From Pseudomonadota bacterium (GTDB lineage Bacteria > Pseudomonadota > Gammaproteobacteria > Steroidobacterales > Steroidobacteraceae): 64,000 nt of DNA. The first letter of the stretch is position 1. Every line of letters begins with the position of its first letter. The notes below the pieces were generated by a model. The model did no database searches. It was not told the origin of the DNA and saw only the letters and a program-made list of their open reading frames with translations. Of this stretch, positions 37,004 to 46,920 are shown one piece after another. Location of the stretch: assembly GCA_018241505.1 (NCBI GenBank), contig JAFEDS010000010.1:248001-312000 (forward strand), in the 5' to 3' direction. Made by a program: the position numbers and the translations under genes.

Positions 37004-39541
37004 TCAGAACTTCACGTCTAGCGCCAAGCCAATGGTGCGCGGCGTCATCTGGACCCCATTGGACTCACCCATCCACACGACGGTGTTGTCTCCTCCAAGG
37101 TTCTTGACGTAGCCGCGGAGCGTCCATCGGTCGTTAGAAACCGCGGCGTTTAGGTCCACTACGCTATACCCGTCGAGCCGTCTGGAAAGTGGGTCGTGGA
37201 TGAACCGCGAATCAGTATGGCTGGCCATCCGCACCCCAGCGCCAACGCGCAAATCCCAGTTGCTGATGATCGGGACGGTGTAATCGGCCGAGACGGATCC
37301 GGTCCAGGCGGGGCTGGTGGGCGTGCGATCGCCGTCGAGCGCGCCCAGCGTGGGTAGGTCTTCGCGGACCTTCAGGCCGGTAAAGGCCGCCGTGGCTGTC
37401 AGTGTCAGGCGACGAACAGGCCGAAGCGTGCCGGTGAACTCCACGCCAGGGCCGGCAACCTTGCCGCCATTGACCTGATACGCCATCGGAAACAGATCTT
37501 TCGTATAGGCGGTGATGAACAGGTCCTTCCAATCGAGGTAGTAGACTGTTAGGTCGACGCTTGCTTTGTGAGACAGGAAGTCGGCGCGGAAGCCCGCCTC
37601 GTAGCTGACCAGGCTGTCGGGATTGTAGCTTTTTTGTACGCCCGGCCAGGTGTAGTTGATACCCCCGGCCCGGAACCCATTGGCCGCCCGGACAAACACC
37701 ATCAAGTCGTCACTGGCGATGTAGCGGCTACCCAGCGACCACGTCGTCGCGTCGTTCTCACTCTTGATGTTGTCGATCACAGGAGCTGTTGGGCTTCCCG
37801 ACAGAAACGTGCCGGTACCTCGTTCGTGGTAGGAATCGGTGATCCGCGACTGACGAACACCGCCCGAGATTTCCCACTTGTCTGTGATCTTGAACGTCGC
37901 GTTAGCGAACGCCGACAGATCCGTATACCGAGCTGTAAGCTTGTCATCGTAGAGTTCGAGCAGCGGCGTGATGACCGTCGCATCAGCGTAAAAGGGAACG
38001 ATCCTCGAGGAAGCGTCCGCATTCTCCACGCTGTAGTAGGCGCCGAGCAGCCAAGTCAGCCGCTGGTCCTGGACCGAGGCCAGCCGCAGTTCCTGCGTGA
38101 ATTTATTGTTTTTTATCGGAGCGTCGAACGTTCCGAGGGCGTCGTTCACCGTTCCGCCGGTTAGCATGTCGACCCAAGCGCGGACGGTGGAGGTGATATA
38201 GGACGTGGAAGTGTCGCGGTTGTCTTTTGAATACCCGGTCGCCGACGTCAGGGTGACGGGCCCCAAGTCGTAGCGCACCGTCGCTGAGAGGAGATCGAAC
38301 TTTTGTGACGAGGGCTGAGGAAGGGGATAGGCGTCCTTGTAGTCGCCATAGAGCGGGCGAGTCGTTCCGGGCGCCATCGCTGTATAGACGAGGTTGTCAG
38401 CCTCGTACTCGTTATGCAGCCACTGCGCATCGACCGAAAGCGCTTCCGTCGGCGTCAGCCGCGCAGCAATGCGTACGCCACGTTGCCGGACTTCGTTGGT
38501 GTCCTTCTCACCGGTCTGCACATTGCCCATGTAGCCAGGCGTCTCTTGATAGAAGGCGCTCAGCCGAACACCGAATACTCCCTGCATGATCGGCGCGTTG
38601 ACCATCGCACGCGCGCCGCGGCCGATCTTATCGCCGCCCGAAATGGCCACCCCTTCCACGCCGGCCGCGCCCGAAAAGTCATTGACGTTGGCGGTCTTGG
38701 TGACGTACTTGATCAGTCCACCGATGGTGCTGTCACCATACAGGGTGCCCTGAGGGCCACGTAGCACCTCGACCCGCTCCAAGTCATAGGGAAACAGGTC
38801 TACCGGCCTGGAGCCGTTCGAGGCGAATGTACCGTGCGTTGTCGTCGGCACGTCGTCAACATAGATGGCGGTCGCGGCAGTCGGGCTGGTAGCAGTCGTG
38901 ACGCCGCGCAAGGTAACGGTTCCCTCACCCGGGACGCCGCTCTGCGAATATGTCAGGCTCGGAACATAACCCGCGAAGTCCGAGAGCCGGGTTGCGCCCT
39001 GCCGCTGCAATTGATCGCCGGTCACCGCGCTAATTGAAATCGGGACCTCCCGCAGAGGTTCCGCACGCTTCTGGGCCGTGACGATGATTTCCTCCAGCTT
39101 CGTCCTCTCAGCTTCTGAGGAAGCTGTGCCGTCACTTTCCTCAGCAGGTCTGGAGTCACGAATGGCATTCGGACTGATCCGTTCATCCGGCCGCGCTATT
39201 CCAGAAATAGGGTGTGCGCTCGAAATCCTGACCGTGTGCTCGTTGACGAACTCGTATTTGAGCCCTGTATTTGTCAGCAGACGATCCAGTGCCTCGCGGA
39301 CTGAGAGTTCGCCGACGACGCGCGGGGTAGTCAAGCCCTCGACCGATACACTTTCAGAGCGGAAAAGCACCTGGATGCCCGTCTGCTTGCCGAAGGCCTG
39401 CAGCGCTCCTCGAATTGGCTGCGCCTCGATATTCACCGCCACCTTCACTGGCGCCACCTCCGTCGATGCCGTGTCCTGAGAATGAACGGTAGTACAAGCC
39501 AGAATCGCCGCCGTCATCGCCATCCACCGCACAGTCTTCAT
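37004..39541 (-). CDS. TonB-dependent receptor with STN signalling domain
   Basis: 845 residues from ATG 39541. It has a signal peptide, an STN (secretin/TonB short N-terminal) domain at about 30-100 (IRGALQAFGKQTGIQVLF), a linker, a plug beginning KLEEIIVTAQKR with ATAIYVDDVPT and RVEVLRGPQGTLYG, and a 22-strand barrel ending in LALDVKF. The STN domain normally contacts a FecR-type regulator, and fecI/fecR genes lie divergently upstream. It imports an unknown chelate or large molecule across the outer membrane. The esterase gene follows. Confidence 0.93.
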   Translation of the reverse strand: MKTVRWMAMTAAILACTTVHSQDTASTEVAPVKVAVNIEAQPIRGALQAFGKQTGIQVLFRSESVSVEGLTTPRVVGELSVREALDRLLTNTGLKYEFVNEHTVRISSAHPISGIARPDERISPNAIRDSRPAEESDGTASSEAERTKLEEIIVTAQKRAEPLREVPISISAVTGDQLQRQGATRLSDFAGYVPSLTYSQSGVPGEGTVTLRGVTTATSPTAATAIYVDDVPTTTHGTFASNGSRPVDLFPYDLERVEVLRGPQGTLYGDSTIGGLIKYVTKTANVNDFSGAAGVEGVAISGGDKIGRGARAMVNAPIMQGVFGVRLSAFYQETPGYMGNVQTGEKDTNEVRQRGVRIAARLTPTEALSVDAQWLHNEYEADNLVYTAMAPGTTRPLYGDYKDAYPLPQPSSQKFDLLSATVRYDLGPVTLTSATGYSKDNRDTSTSYITSTVRAWVDMLTGGTVNDALGTFDAPIKNNKFTQELRLASVQDQRLTWLLGAYYSVENADASSRIVPFYADATVITPLLELYDDKLTARYTDLSAFANATFKITDKWEISGGVRQSRITDSYHERGTGTFLSGSPTAPVIDNIKSENDATTWSLGSRYIASDDLMVFVRAANGFRAGGINYTWPGVQKSYNPDSLVSYEAGFRADFLSHKASVDLTVYYLDWKDLFITAYTKDLFPMAYQVNGGKVAGPGVEFTGTLRPVRRLTLTATAAFTGLKVREDLPTLGALDGDRTPTSPAWTGSVSADYTVPIISNWDLRVGAGVRMASHTDSRFIHDPLSRRLDGYSVVDLNAAVSNDRWTLRGYVKNLGGDNTVVWMGESNGVQMTPRTIGLALDVKF

Positions 39542-39709
39542 TGAGACGCACCCCCGTATAATCCGCTTGTATTTTGTTTTGGACGCCAATCACTGTCACC
39601 GTGTAGTCATAGTGTGATTTCGATGGCAAAAGGTTAGTACCGACTCAGAAAAAACTGACAAAAGGGGTCGGAAAAGACACTAAGGGGATAGGAGAGCTGG
39701 ATAACACCT

Positions 39710-40249
39710 ATGTCGGAGCGCCACCTCAAGATCGGTCACGCGGCAACGCGGCTAGCAGCGCTGGCGTTCCGAAAGTACGCCCCCGCGCTGCACCGGTATA
39801 TCGAGCGACGCATGCGCCGCCCCGAGGTTGCGCAGGACCTGACCCAGGACATTTTCGAGCGCTTCCTTCAAATCGAAGACACCGACGTGGTGCGCAACCC
39901 CCAAGCCTATCTCTTCGGCATCGCCTCGCACGTCGTGCGTGAAGCGTTGTTTCGCGAGGACCAGAGTCTCGTGATGTTTGACTCCGAGGCAGTGGAGGAA
40001 GGCGCGCAGCAATTGGACAACGCTCTCCCGGATAATGTAGCCGAGCGCCTGTCCCTGCAGCAGGACTTGAAGCGCGCGCTGGCGGAACTGCCGACCATGC
40101 ACCGTACGGTGTTGTTGCTGGTGAAGCGTGATGGTCTCTCCTATGAAGAGACGTCACGCAAGACTCGGTTAAACGTGAATACAGTAAAGACTTACGTGTT
40201 CGAAGCGCGCGCGAGGGTAAAGCTGATTTTGAAGGATCGTCAGGAATGA
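39710..40249 (+). CDS. FecI-like ECF sigma factor
   Basis: 179 residues with region 2 (VAQDLTQDIFERFLQIED) and region 4 (LPTMHRTVLLLVKRDGLSYEETSRKTRLNVNTVKTYV). This is the pattern of iron-starvation-type sigma factors controlled by FecR. It is 13 bases upstream of the FecR gene and divergent from the STN-type receptor, with 168 bases between the starts where its target promoter should lie. Confidence 0.93.
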   Translation: MSERHLKIGHAATRLAALAFRKYAPALHRYIERRMRRPEVAQDLTQDIFERFLQIEDTDVVRNPQAYLFGIASHVVREALFREDQSLVMFDSEAVEEGAQQLDNALPDNVAERLSLQQDLKRALAELPTMHRTVLLLVKRDGLSYEETSRKTRLNVNTVKTYVFEARARVKLILKDRQE

Positions 40250-40262
40250 CGAGGACTGTAGT

Positions 40263-41330
40263 ATGAAATTGCAACGTCAAATCGATCGATTGCTCGCGCA
40301 ACGCGCCTCCGAGTGGCACGAGATCCTGAAAGACGCCACCGATTCGCAGCGCGCGGCGTTTGTTGCCTGGTTGAAGCAATCCCCACTTCATGTACAGGAG
40401 TATCTGGAAACGGTTTACACGGACCAGGTGCTGAAGCACGTGGATCAAGAGCGGCTCGAAGACGTGGACGCCCTGATCGCGCAGATTGCGCCCTCCGTCG
40501 TGGCGCTAGATCAAGAACCTCTCATGCCTTCCCGTCAATCAAAGCGAGAGGGGACGCATTGGAAGCGATGGAGGGTGGGCCTTGGAGCAGCTGCGGGATT
40601 GGCACTGTGTGTTTTGGGGCTGCCGCTCATCGTCAAACACTTCGAAGCAAAGCAGGAATACGCGACGGCGCTCGGCGAGCAACGTACCATCCAGCTTGCT
40701 GATTCCTCCATCGTCACACTGAACGCTGACTCGCGAATTGAGCTGCATGTAAATCACGCTCATCGAGACATTCACCTAGTGCGCGGCGAGGCGCTCTTCA
40801 GGGTTGCACACGATTCCCGCCGACCCTTCACCGTATCGACAAAAACTGCTGTCGTGACGGCCGTGGGCACGCAATTTAATGTTTATGAAAGACCCAACGG
40901 GACCCAAGTGTCGGTACTAGAGGGACGGGTCAAAATCACCCCTATCGCCAACGGCAGCAACGGCGCCAAGAGCGGCGCCGGGACCCCGAAAATTGTCCCG
41001 GCCACCGAAGATCTTAGCGCCGGTCAAGAGGCCCAGGTGACGCCAGATGGCGTAATTAAGCGCAACGCGAAGCCGGACGTGACGAAAACAGTCGCGTGGC
41101 GCGAGCGGCGGCTCATTTTCGACAACGCGCCGCTCGAGGATATGGTTTACGAATTCAACCGTTATAACCAGAGCCCCCGATTACTGCTCGATGGCGTTCC
41201 CCCTGGTAGCCATCACTACAACGGCATCTTTGACGCGGCGGATCCCGACTCTCTGGCCGCGTTGTTATCCAAGGAACCCGACTTGATCGTGGAGAGGCGC
41301 GATGGCGAGATCACCATTCGAAAGCGATAG
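40263..41330 (+). CDS. FecR-type anti-sigma/signal transducer
   Basis: 355 residues: an N-terminal cytoplasmic domain that binds the sigma factor (residues 1-75), one membrane span (GLGAAAGLALCVLGLPLIV, near 105), the periplasmic FecR domain (GEQRTIQLADSSIVTLNADSR to FNVY and VLEGRVKI), and a C-terminal domain ending NGIFDAADPDSLAALL. It would receive the signal from the STN domain of the divergent receptor and release or activate the sigma factor. Confidence 0.92.
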   Translation: MKLQRQIDRLLAQRASEWHEILKDATDSQRAAFVAWLKQSPLHVQEYLETVYTDQVLKHVDQERLEDVDALIAQIAPSVVALDQEPLMPSRQSKREGTHWKRWRVGLGAAAGLALCVLGLPLIVKHFEAKQEYATALGEQRTIQLADSSIVTLNADSRIELHVNHAHRDIHLVRGEALFRVAHDSRRPFTVSTKTAVVTAVGTQFNVYERPNGTQVSVLEGRVKITPIANGSNGAKSGAGTPKIVPATEDLSAGQEAQVTPDGVIKRNAKPDVTKTVAWRERRLIFDNAPLEDMVYEFNRYNQSPRLLLDGVPPGSHHYNGIFDAADPDSLAALLSKEPDLIVERRDGEITIRKR

Positions 41331-41543
41331 AGACGAACATTAAACGTTGATACCTAACACTATGCCGCGTCGCTCCTTTTGTGTTCTGCCGCCAAGCGTG
41401 CCCGGACCTGGGGAGCGTTCGACTCCGTAGTTTTTCTTGGGCCGACCAGGCGAGCGTATGGCCGCGGTTCATAGCGATGCCTCCCAGCCCGTGGAAAACA
41501 TTTTTCTGAATGCATGAGATATCGAGTCGTCGGGAGCACGCAC

Positions 41544-44012
41544 ATGAAGATTTGCCGGAGAGCGGTAGCAGCGCTGTTGAGTGCGGGTTCGTTGGGATGT
41601 GGACACGGCGTGGCCATGGCCATCGCGCATACCCCAGTGTTGGCCGATGGTGCGAGCGGGCTGACGGCAGCGCCTGCGCCGATTCAACAGAGCGCGGCGG
41701 TGGAGGGTTTGGCTCGACCCGCGAAGATCATCATCGATCACTGGGGCATTCCCCACATCTTCGCTGCCAGCGTGCGAGACGCATTCTTCCTGCAGGGGTA
41801 TAACGCCGCTCGCGATCGACTCTGGCAGATCGACCTGTGGCGTAAACGCGGACTGGGACTACTAGCGAAGAGTTTTGGTCCTGCTTATGTGGATCAGGAC
41901 CGTGCCGCGCGATTGTTCCTCTATCGAGGAGATATGGGCAAGGAGTGGGCGTCCTACGCACCTGGTGCTCGCGAATCGGCTGAGGCGTTCGTTGCGGGTA
42001 TCAATGCCTATGTAGCCGAGGTTCGCAGCGGCCAGAAGCCGCTGCCCCCCGAGTTCAAACTCACGGGGTCAGTACCCGATGAGTGGCAGACCGCGGATGT
42101 GGTACGCATCCGTTCTCACAGCCTGGTATCCAATCTCGAGTCCGAGGTCGAACGGGCACGGGTCGCGTGTCGGGCTGGGCTACCTGCGGATCGATTGCGC
42201 GTGAAGCTCGAGCCGGCGCATACCACCACTATCCCCCAGGGCCTCGATCCCTGCGCGATTCCTCCAGATGTACTGAAGGACTATCTACTTGGGACGGCGG
42301 GCGTCCGGTTCACAAAAGAAACCGCGAGCTCATTGGCGTACTTGCGGCCGGACAACGTCGCCGAAGGCTCGAACAGCTGGGTCATCGCGCCGACACATAC
42401 GACGACAGGGCGGCCGATTCTGGCGAATGATCCCCATCGCAGGTTGAGCATTCCGAGCTTGCGCTACATCGTCCACCTGAATGCACCGGGCCTCGCGGTC
42501 ATTGGCGGTGGCGAGCCGGCTCTTCCCGGCGTCTCCTTTGGCCACAACGAGCAGGTCGGTTTTGGTTTGACGATCTTCAATGTGGATCAGGAAGATCTGT
42601 ACGTCTATTCGCTCAATCCGGCCGATGCCGATAGCTACCGCTATCGGCAGAGTTGGGAGCGGATGCGAGTGATTCACGAAATCATTGAAGTCAAAGGGGG
42701 TCCGGCGCGTCAGGTAGAGCTCCGATTCACGCGACATGGTCCCGTGCTGGCGTTGGATGCTGCCTCGGGTCGCGCGTTCGCGGTGCGTTCCGTGTGGAGC
42801 GAGCCGGGAACCAGCGCCTATTTCGCCAGCACCTGGCTGTTGCAGGCACGGAATTGGCGGCAGTTTCGGGCTGCGCGCGAGGCCTGGGGCACACCGCCGC
42901 TGAATCTCATCTATGCCGATGTGGCTGGCAACATCGGCTGGGCTCCCGGTGCCCGTACTCCGGTGCGGCCGAACTGGGACGGCCTGCTACCGGTGCCCGG
43001 AGACGGGCGCTATGAGTGGCGAGGCTTTCTGGCCGGCCGCCAGCTACCGGCGAAATATAACCCGCCGGCGGGTTGGATTGCGACGGCCAACGAAATGAAC
43101 CTACCGGCGAACTACCCGGCGCAGGAGCGCAAGATCTCATTCGAATGGGCCAACCGTTCGCGAATCGACCGCATCAACACCGTGCTCGGCTCGCGGGCAA
43201 AGCTGAGCGTGGAGGATTCGATGGCACTGCAGACAGACAGTCACGACGAGCTGTCCGCCTCCCTGATTGCCTTGCTCCGCCCGCTTTCGTCACCCGATCC
43301 GCTGCTGTCGAAAGCTCTCGACACGCTGAAATCATGGGACCAGGACGAACTGACTTCAAGCGTTGCGGCCACGATCTATCAGGAGTGGACCCATAGACAT
43401 CTGGGCAAAATGACGGTAGCACGCGCGACCCCTGCCGGGGTGCACGAGATCATCGGGGACGGATCATTGAAAGCCGTGCTCGATTATCTAAAGCATCCGG
43501 ATGCAGCCCTGGGGCCGGATCCACTGCGGGCTCGCGACGAGCTGTTGCTGACGAGCCTGAGCAATGCAGTTCAGGGGTTGCAACGGCAACTCGGCCCCGA
43601 CATGTCCGCCTGGCGCTGGGGAAAGTTGCATCAGATGATTTTTGAACCGGCGGTGGCGGGTCTTGCGGACCCTGCGCTGCGCGCGCGAATGTCATTGGCT
43701 CCCGTCGAGCTTCCTGGCTCAGCCGACTCGCCTCGGGCTGCCGCCTTCGGCGACGAGAACTTCTCCGTCATCGCCGGTGCGTCGGTGCGCATCGTGTTGG
43801 ACGTGGGCGACTGGGATCGATCGATGGCCATCAACGCTCCAGGGCAATCTGGGGACCCTTCGAGCCGACACTACGGCGATCTATTGCCCCTTTGGGCTGG
43901 CGGAAGCTTCGTGCCTCTACTCTTCAGTCGTGCCGCCATAGAGCAGGCTGCGGAAGTGGTTCTAAACCTGACCCCTGGGTCCTCCTCGCCAAGAAGCCAC
44001 GACGCGCAGTAG
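41544..44012 (+). CDS. Penicillin acylase family N-terminal-nucleophile hydrolase
   Basis: About 822 residues from ATG 41544, which has GGGAG seven bases upstream (an ATG at 41514 is weaker). A signal peptide precedes the alpha chain (DHWGIPHIFAAS, AARDRLWQIDLWRKRGLGLLA). The expected autoprocessing site is Gly-Ser in EGSNSW; that serine (about residue 276) becomes the beta-chain nucleophile. NDPHRRLSIPS and the late NNR-type DENFSVIAGASVR follow the family pattern. Members cleave acyl amides such as penicillin G, acyl-homoserine lactones or acylated siderophore precursors. Next to FecI/FecR, a substrate imported by the receptor is a fair guess. Confidence 0.88.
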   Translation: MKICRRAVAALLSAGSLGCGHGVAMAIAHTPVLADGASGLTAAPAPIQQSAAVEGLARPAKIIIDHWGIPHIFAASVRDAFFLQGYNAARDRLWQIDLWRKRGLGLLAKSFGPAYVDQDRAARLFLYRGDMGKEWASYAPGARESAEAFVAGINAYVAEVRSGQKPLPPEFKLTGSVPDEWQTADVVRIRSHSLVSNLESEVERARVACRAGLPADRLRVKLEPAHTTTIPQGLDPCAIPPDVLKDYLLGTAGVRFTKETASSLAYLRPDNVAEGSNSWVIAPTHTTTGRPILANDPHRRLSIPSLRYIVHLNAPGLAVIGGGEPALPGVSFGHNEQVGFGLTIFNVDQEDLYVYSLNPADADSYRYRQSWERMRVIHEIIEVKGGPARQVELRFTRHGPVLALDAASGRAFAVRSVWSEPGTSAYFASTWLLQARNWRQFRAAREAWGTPPLNLIYADVAGNIGWAPGARTPVRPNWDGLLPVPGDGRYEWRGFLAGRQLPAKYNPPAGWIATANEMNLPANYPAQERKISFEWANRSRIDRINTVLGSRAKLSVEDSMALQTDSHDELSASLIALLRPLSSPDPLLSKALDTLKSWDQDELTSSVAATIYQEWTHRHLGKMTVARATPAGVHEIIGDGSLKAVLDYLKHPDAALGPDPLRARDELLLTSLSNAVQGLQRQLGPDMSAWRWGKLHQMIFEPAVAGLADPALRARMSLAPVELPGSADSPRAAAFGDENFSVIAGASVRIVLDVGDWDRSMAINAPGQSGDPSSRHYGDLLPLWAGGSFVPLLFSRAAIEQAAEVVLNLTPGSSSPRSHDAQ

Positions 44013-44266
44013 AGTACGAGAGGTAGGCCTAACTGAGGAAGCTGATCTCACGCGCCAAGCAGCAATGTCGTTTGAACGATTCCCAATACCGGATCGAGGT
44101 GTACCGACTGGTGTTGCGGCCACCCGCAGCCTCTGGAGAAGTCTCGCAAAAAGAATTCGCGCGGGCCGAGCCGTTGGAATTCATTGCCGTGCAAGATCAA
44201 TTTTCCGGACCTCTCCGCCCGCCGCCTCAGAGGTATGATCGGACCCGACATCGCCCCCTCGCCGTT

Positions 44267-45409
44267 TCACGCCTTCGAGCTGACATTGAATGACAGATTC
44301 TCCAGCCAGCGTCCCAAGGGCAAGATCCTGGAGCCAGATTTCTCGAGCGGCCGTTCGAGATTTCGGACCAACTGAATTGACTCAGCGGGTTTCAGTTTTT
44401 CAGTGTAGTACTTCAAACCGCCGCTCAGGTCGGCATCCGAAGACTTGACTTCAATCAACCAGTGGACTCGCCGGTTGAGGGTCACGACAAAATCAACTTC
44501 TCGGTCTTCCTTATCCCTCAAGTAGAAGAGACCCCAAGTCTCTCCAAACGTATCCTGTCGGAACTGCGTGAACTTCAGCAGGCTACAGGCAACCAGGTTT
44601 TCGAGCTGCGATGCCCCCGTGTCATCGTAAGCGGCCGCGCAGTCGAAGAAATAGATCCTGCGATCCTTACGAATGCTGCGCGCCAGACTTTTGGAGTACG
44701 GTGGCAGCAGGAAGACGATGTATAACTTCTCGAGTAACTCCACCCAGGCCTTGGAAGTGGGCGGCGACACGCCGAGACTCTGCGCCAGGTTGTCGAAGTT
44801 CGTTGGCTTCGACACACGTTCGCGCAGCAGTTCAATCAAATCCGCCGGCCCCCGCCATGACGTGAGTCGCGACAGATCACGCAGATCCTCGCGAGTGACG
44901 AGCTCCATGCGATCATTTCGCAGGCGCATCGCCTCCTCGGGATTCAAGAAGGCTTCCGGGAAGCCGCCGGCCGTCAGCAGGCGGTCAATGCGGTGTTGAA
45001 TCGATTCGGCCGGCAGGAATTGGCGCGACTCAGCCAGGTCGATGGGATGGAGACGGTAGAAGTACGTTCGCCCCGTCAGCGCGTCCCCCGCCCTGCGAAA
45101 TGCATCTAGGCGGGCGCTACCCGTGACGAGCAATGGCGGACTATTCCCAAATTCGTCAACAACCCCCTTGAGCAGATTCTTCCATTTGGGGGCCTTATGG
45201 AGCTCATCGAGGACCACCAGGGACGAGTCTTTCGGCCACGCCAGATCCCGGATGACTTTTCGATCTCTTTGGATGTCCCAGTTTAGATACTCCCCACGCG
45301 GATCCAGCAGCGATTTTGCGAGCGTGGTTTTGCCGCACTGGCGCGGCCCGGCCAGGAGCACCATCTTTTTGCGCAGGTCGCGGGTGATTGCCGGGGTCAA
45401 ATATCTCAT
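44267..45409 (-). CDS. Second AAA ATPase with DUF4143 domain
   Basis: 380 residues: Walker A GPRQCGKTTLA at 21-31, Walker B VVLDEL at 65-70, a winged-helix part near 200-230, and a DUF4143 domain with EVDFVVT and LIEVKSS (E304, D306, E320, K322). It is clearly related to the ATPase at 33214 but diverged and shorter, of the other subgroup within the family. Two direct repeats lie 10-65 bases upstream of its ATG. It stands alone between the acylase gene and a damaged MFS gene. Role unknown. Confidence 0.85.
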   Translation of the reverse strand: MRYLTPAITRDLRKKMVLLAGPRQCGKTTLAKSLLDPRGEYLNWDIQRDRKVIRDLAWPKDSSLVVLDELHKAPKWKNLLKGVVDEFGNSPPLLVTGSARLDAFRRAGDALTGRTYFYRLHPIDLAESRQFLPAESIQHRIDRLLTAGGFPEAFLNPEEAMRLRNDRMELVTREDLRDLSRLTSWRGPADLIELLRERVSKPTNFDNLAQSLGVSPPTSKAWVELLEKLYIVFLLPPYSKSLARSIRKDRRIYFFDCAAAYDDTGASQLENLVACSLLKFTQFRQDTFGETWGLFYLRDKEDREVDFVVTLNRRVHWLIEVKSSDADLSGGLKYYTEKLKPAESIQLVRNLERPLEKSGSRILPLGRWLENLSFNVSSKA

Positions 45410-45710
45410 CCGACTATACTAAAGCAGACTTTATTTTGGTCAAGTCCATTCTAAAATCGACTTTAGTTTGGCCAGGCTGCGTCTCGGCCGCCTCAAACCT
45501 CACCTCCAGCCCTGGGTGGCCAACGCCTCCCATCGTGGCGGAGTGAATTCCAATGAAGCCGTGCGCCACGCCGCCCGAGGTCGCGATCGCCGCGCCGTTC
45601 CATTTAGTGACCGGCCGCGCAGCAAAACGCCCGCGGCGGCGGCGAGCTGTGGTTGTGACCCAAATGAACGGCACCGAAGGCAATGGCAAGCGAAGCAAGC
45701 TCGGCCCGAA
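45410..45710. other. Gap upstream of the second ATPase
   Basis: 301 bases. The first 65 hold the repeat pair described separately. In the rest I see no gene that I can support; a minus-strand reading of 94 codons over 45414-45698 runs through the repeats and resembles nothing I recognise. Confidence 0.4.
45419..45474 (-). repeat. Two direct repeats upstream of the second ATPase
   Basis: ctaaagcagactttattttggtca-type units lie at 45419-45442 and 45451-45474, 32 bases apart, with 19 of 24 positions equal. Each contains an imperfect palindrome CTAAA...TTTAG centred on TCGA or CAGA. They sit at the promoter position of the ATPase gene on the minus strand. Confidence 0.65.
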
Positions 45711-46915
45711 TCATACCGCCCTACCGTTTCCTCGCAGCCTCGCTTCGGGATCTACGCCCAGCCACAATGCAGCCGCGAGCACCGCGAACAATGTACCCGC
45801 CACGAAAGCGCCGTTCCAGGCGCCATTGCTGGCCAGATACGCGATGGCCGGCTGACAAACAATCCCGCCGAGGTTGCCTCCTGTGTTGAGCACCCCGGTA
45901 GCAGCGGCCGTGTCGCTCCGAGCGATCTGCATAGTCGCGGCCCAAAATGAGCCCTCTGTGATTTCCATCGCGAAAAACGCGAACGTCAAAGTCATCACGG
46001 CTGCGTCGTCACTAACGGCGCGTGTAGTGGCAAACAACACGGCCGCTCCCGCAGGCAACATTACTAGTGGAATGATACGATATCCCCAACGTGGACCGAC
46101 ACGGTGCGCAAGCCGGTCAGCCAGGTAGCCACCAGAACCCGCTCCCAGCGCCGCCCCCAACCAGGGCCACATACCCGCAAGCCCTCCGTCGATACCTTGG
46201 AAATGTCGCACCTGGATCAGATACAGATAGGCCCAGAAGCTGATCAGGTAATACACGAAATTCATGCACAAATAGGCCGCTGCGAGCCGCACCACGTTGG
46301 AGTCCATGAGAATCCACCGCATGCGCAGGGCGTTGAGTGATTTACGCGACTCGTCATTCGAAGCGGTTTCGAGCTCCGCCAGCTCTGCCGAGCTCACACG
46401 TCCATGTTGTTGAGGACAATCACGACCAAAGCGGTACCAGGCGATTGCGACCAGGATCGTGGGGACCGCGATCCAACGCAGCGCTCCCTGCCATCCCACA
46501 GAGCGGGACAGGAGCACGATCAATAGCGGCGTAATAGCGCCACCCACATTCATTGCCGCCGTCTGCAGACCGTTTGAGAGCGCCCACCGATTCTTGGGGA
46601 ACCAGGACTGCAGAGCCCCGGCGGATACGGGAAAGAGAGGTCCTTGGGATGAACCGAGCAGCACTTGAGCGCCCAGCAAGGCCATAAAGAGCGTCGTGCC
46701 GGTCAACCTTTCGGCCGCTGAAGGCGTCAGCAGCATCGCCACTGCCCCGAGCAACGCACCCGCACTCAATATAACACGCGCTGAGCCGTTGACCCAGGAC
46801 GCCGCCGGGTAGTTGACTGAGCGTGTATGAAGCAGTGAAGGCCGCATTGAGCCACCCAAGTTGAATCGGACTCAGGTGCAGCGCCGGCAGTATGTCTCCA
46901 GAGGCTACAGCGGTG
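45711..46915 (-). pseudogene. Frameshifted and truncated MFS transporter
   Basis: The open part (about 375 residues) reads as an anion:cation-symporter-type MFS protein from WVNGSARVILSAGALL to the C-terminus, with roughly ten spans. The N-terminal sequence continues in another frame: SGDILPALHLSPIQLGWLN then AAFTASYTLSQLPGG, so a frameshift lies near 46800. Similarity stops near 46915, leaving out the first span. A complete member has about 430 residues. The gene is therefore broken twice. Confidence 0.75.
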
Positions 46916-46920
46916 CTGGT

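Noticed and set aside
44013-44266. Small readings of 60-73 codons after the acylase gene
   Set aside because: Both strands are open by chance; no ribosome site or domain supports any of them.
45414-45698. 94-codon minus-strand reading upstream of the second ATPase
   Set aside because: Its C-terminus is made from the repeat pair, and the rest resembles nothing known to me.
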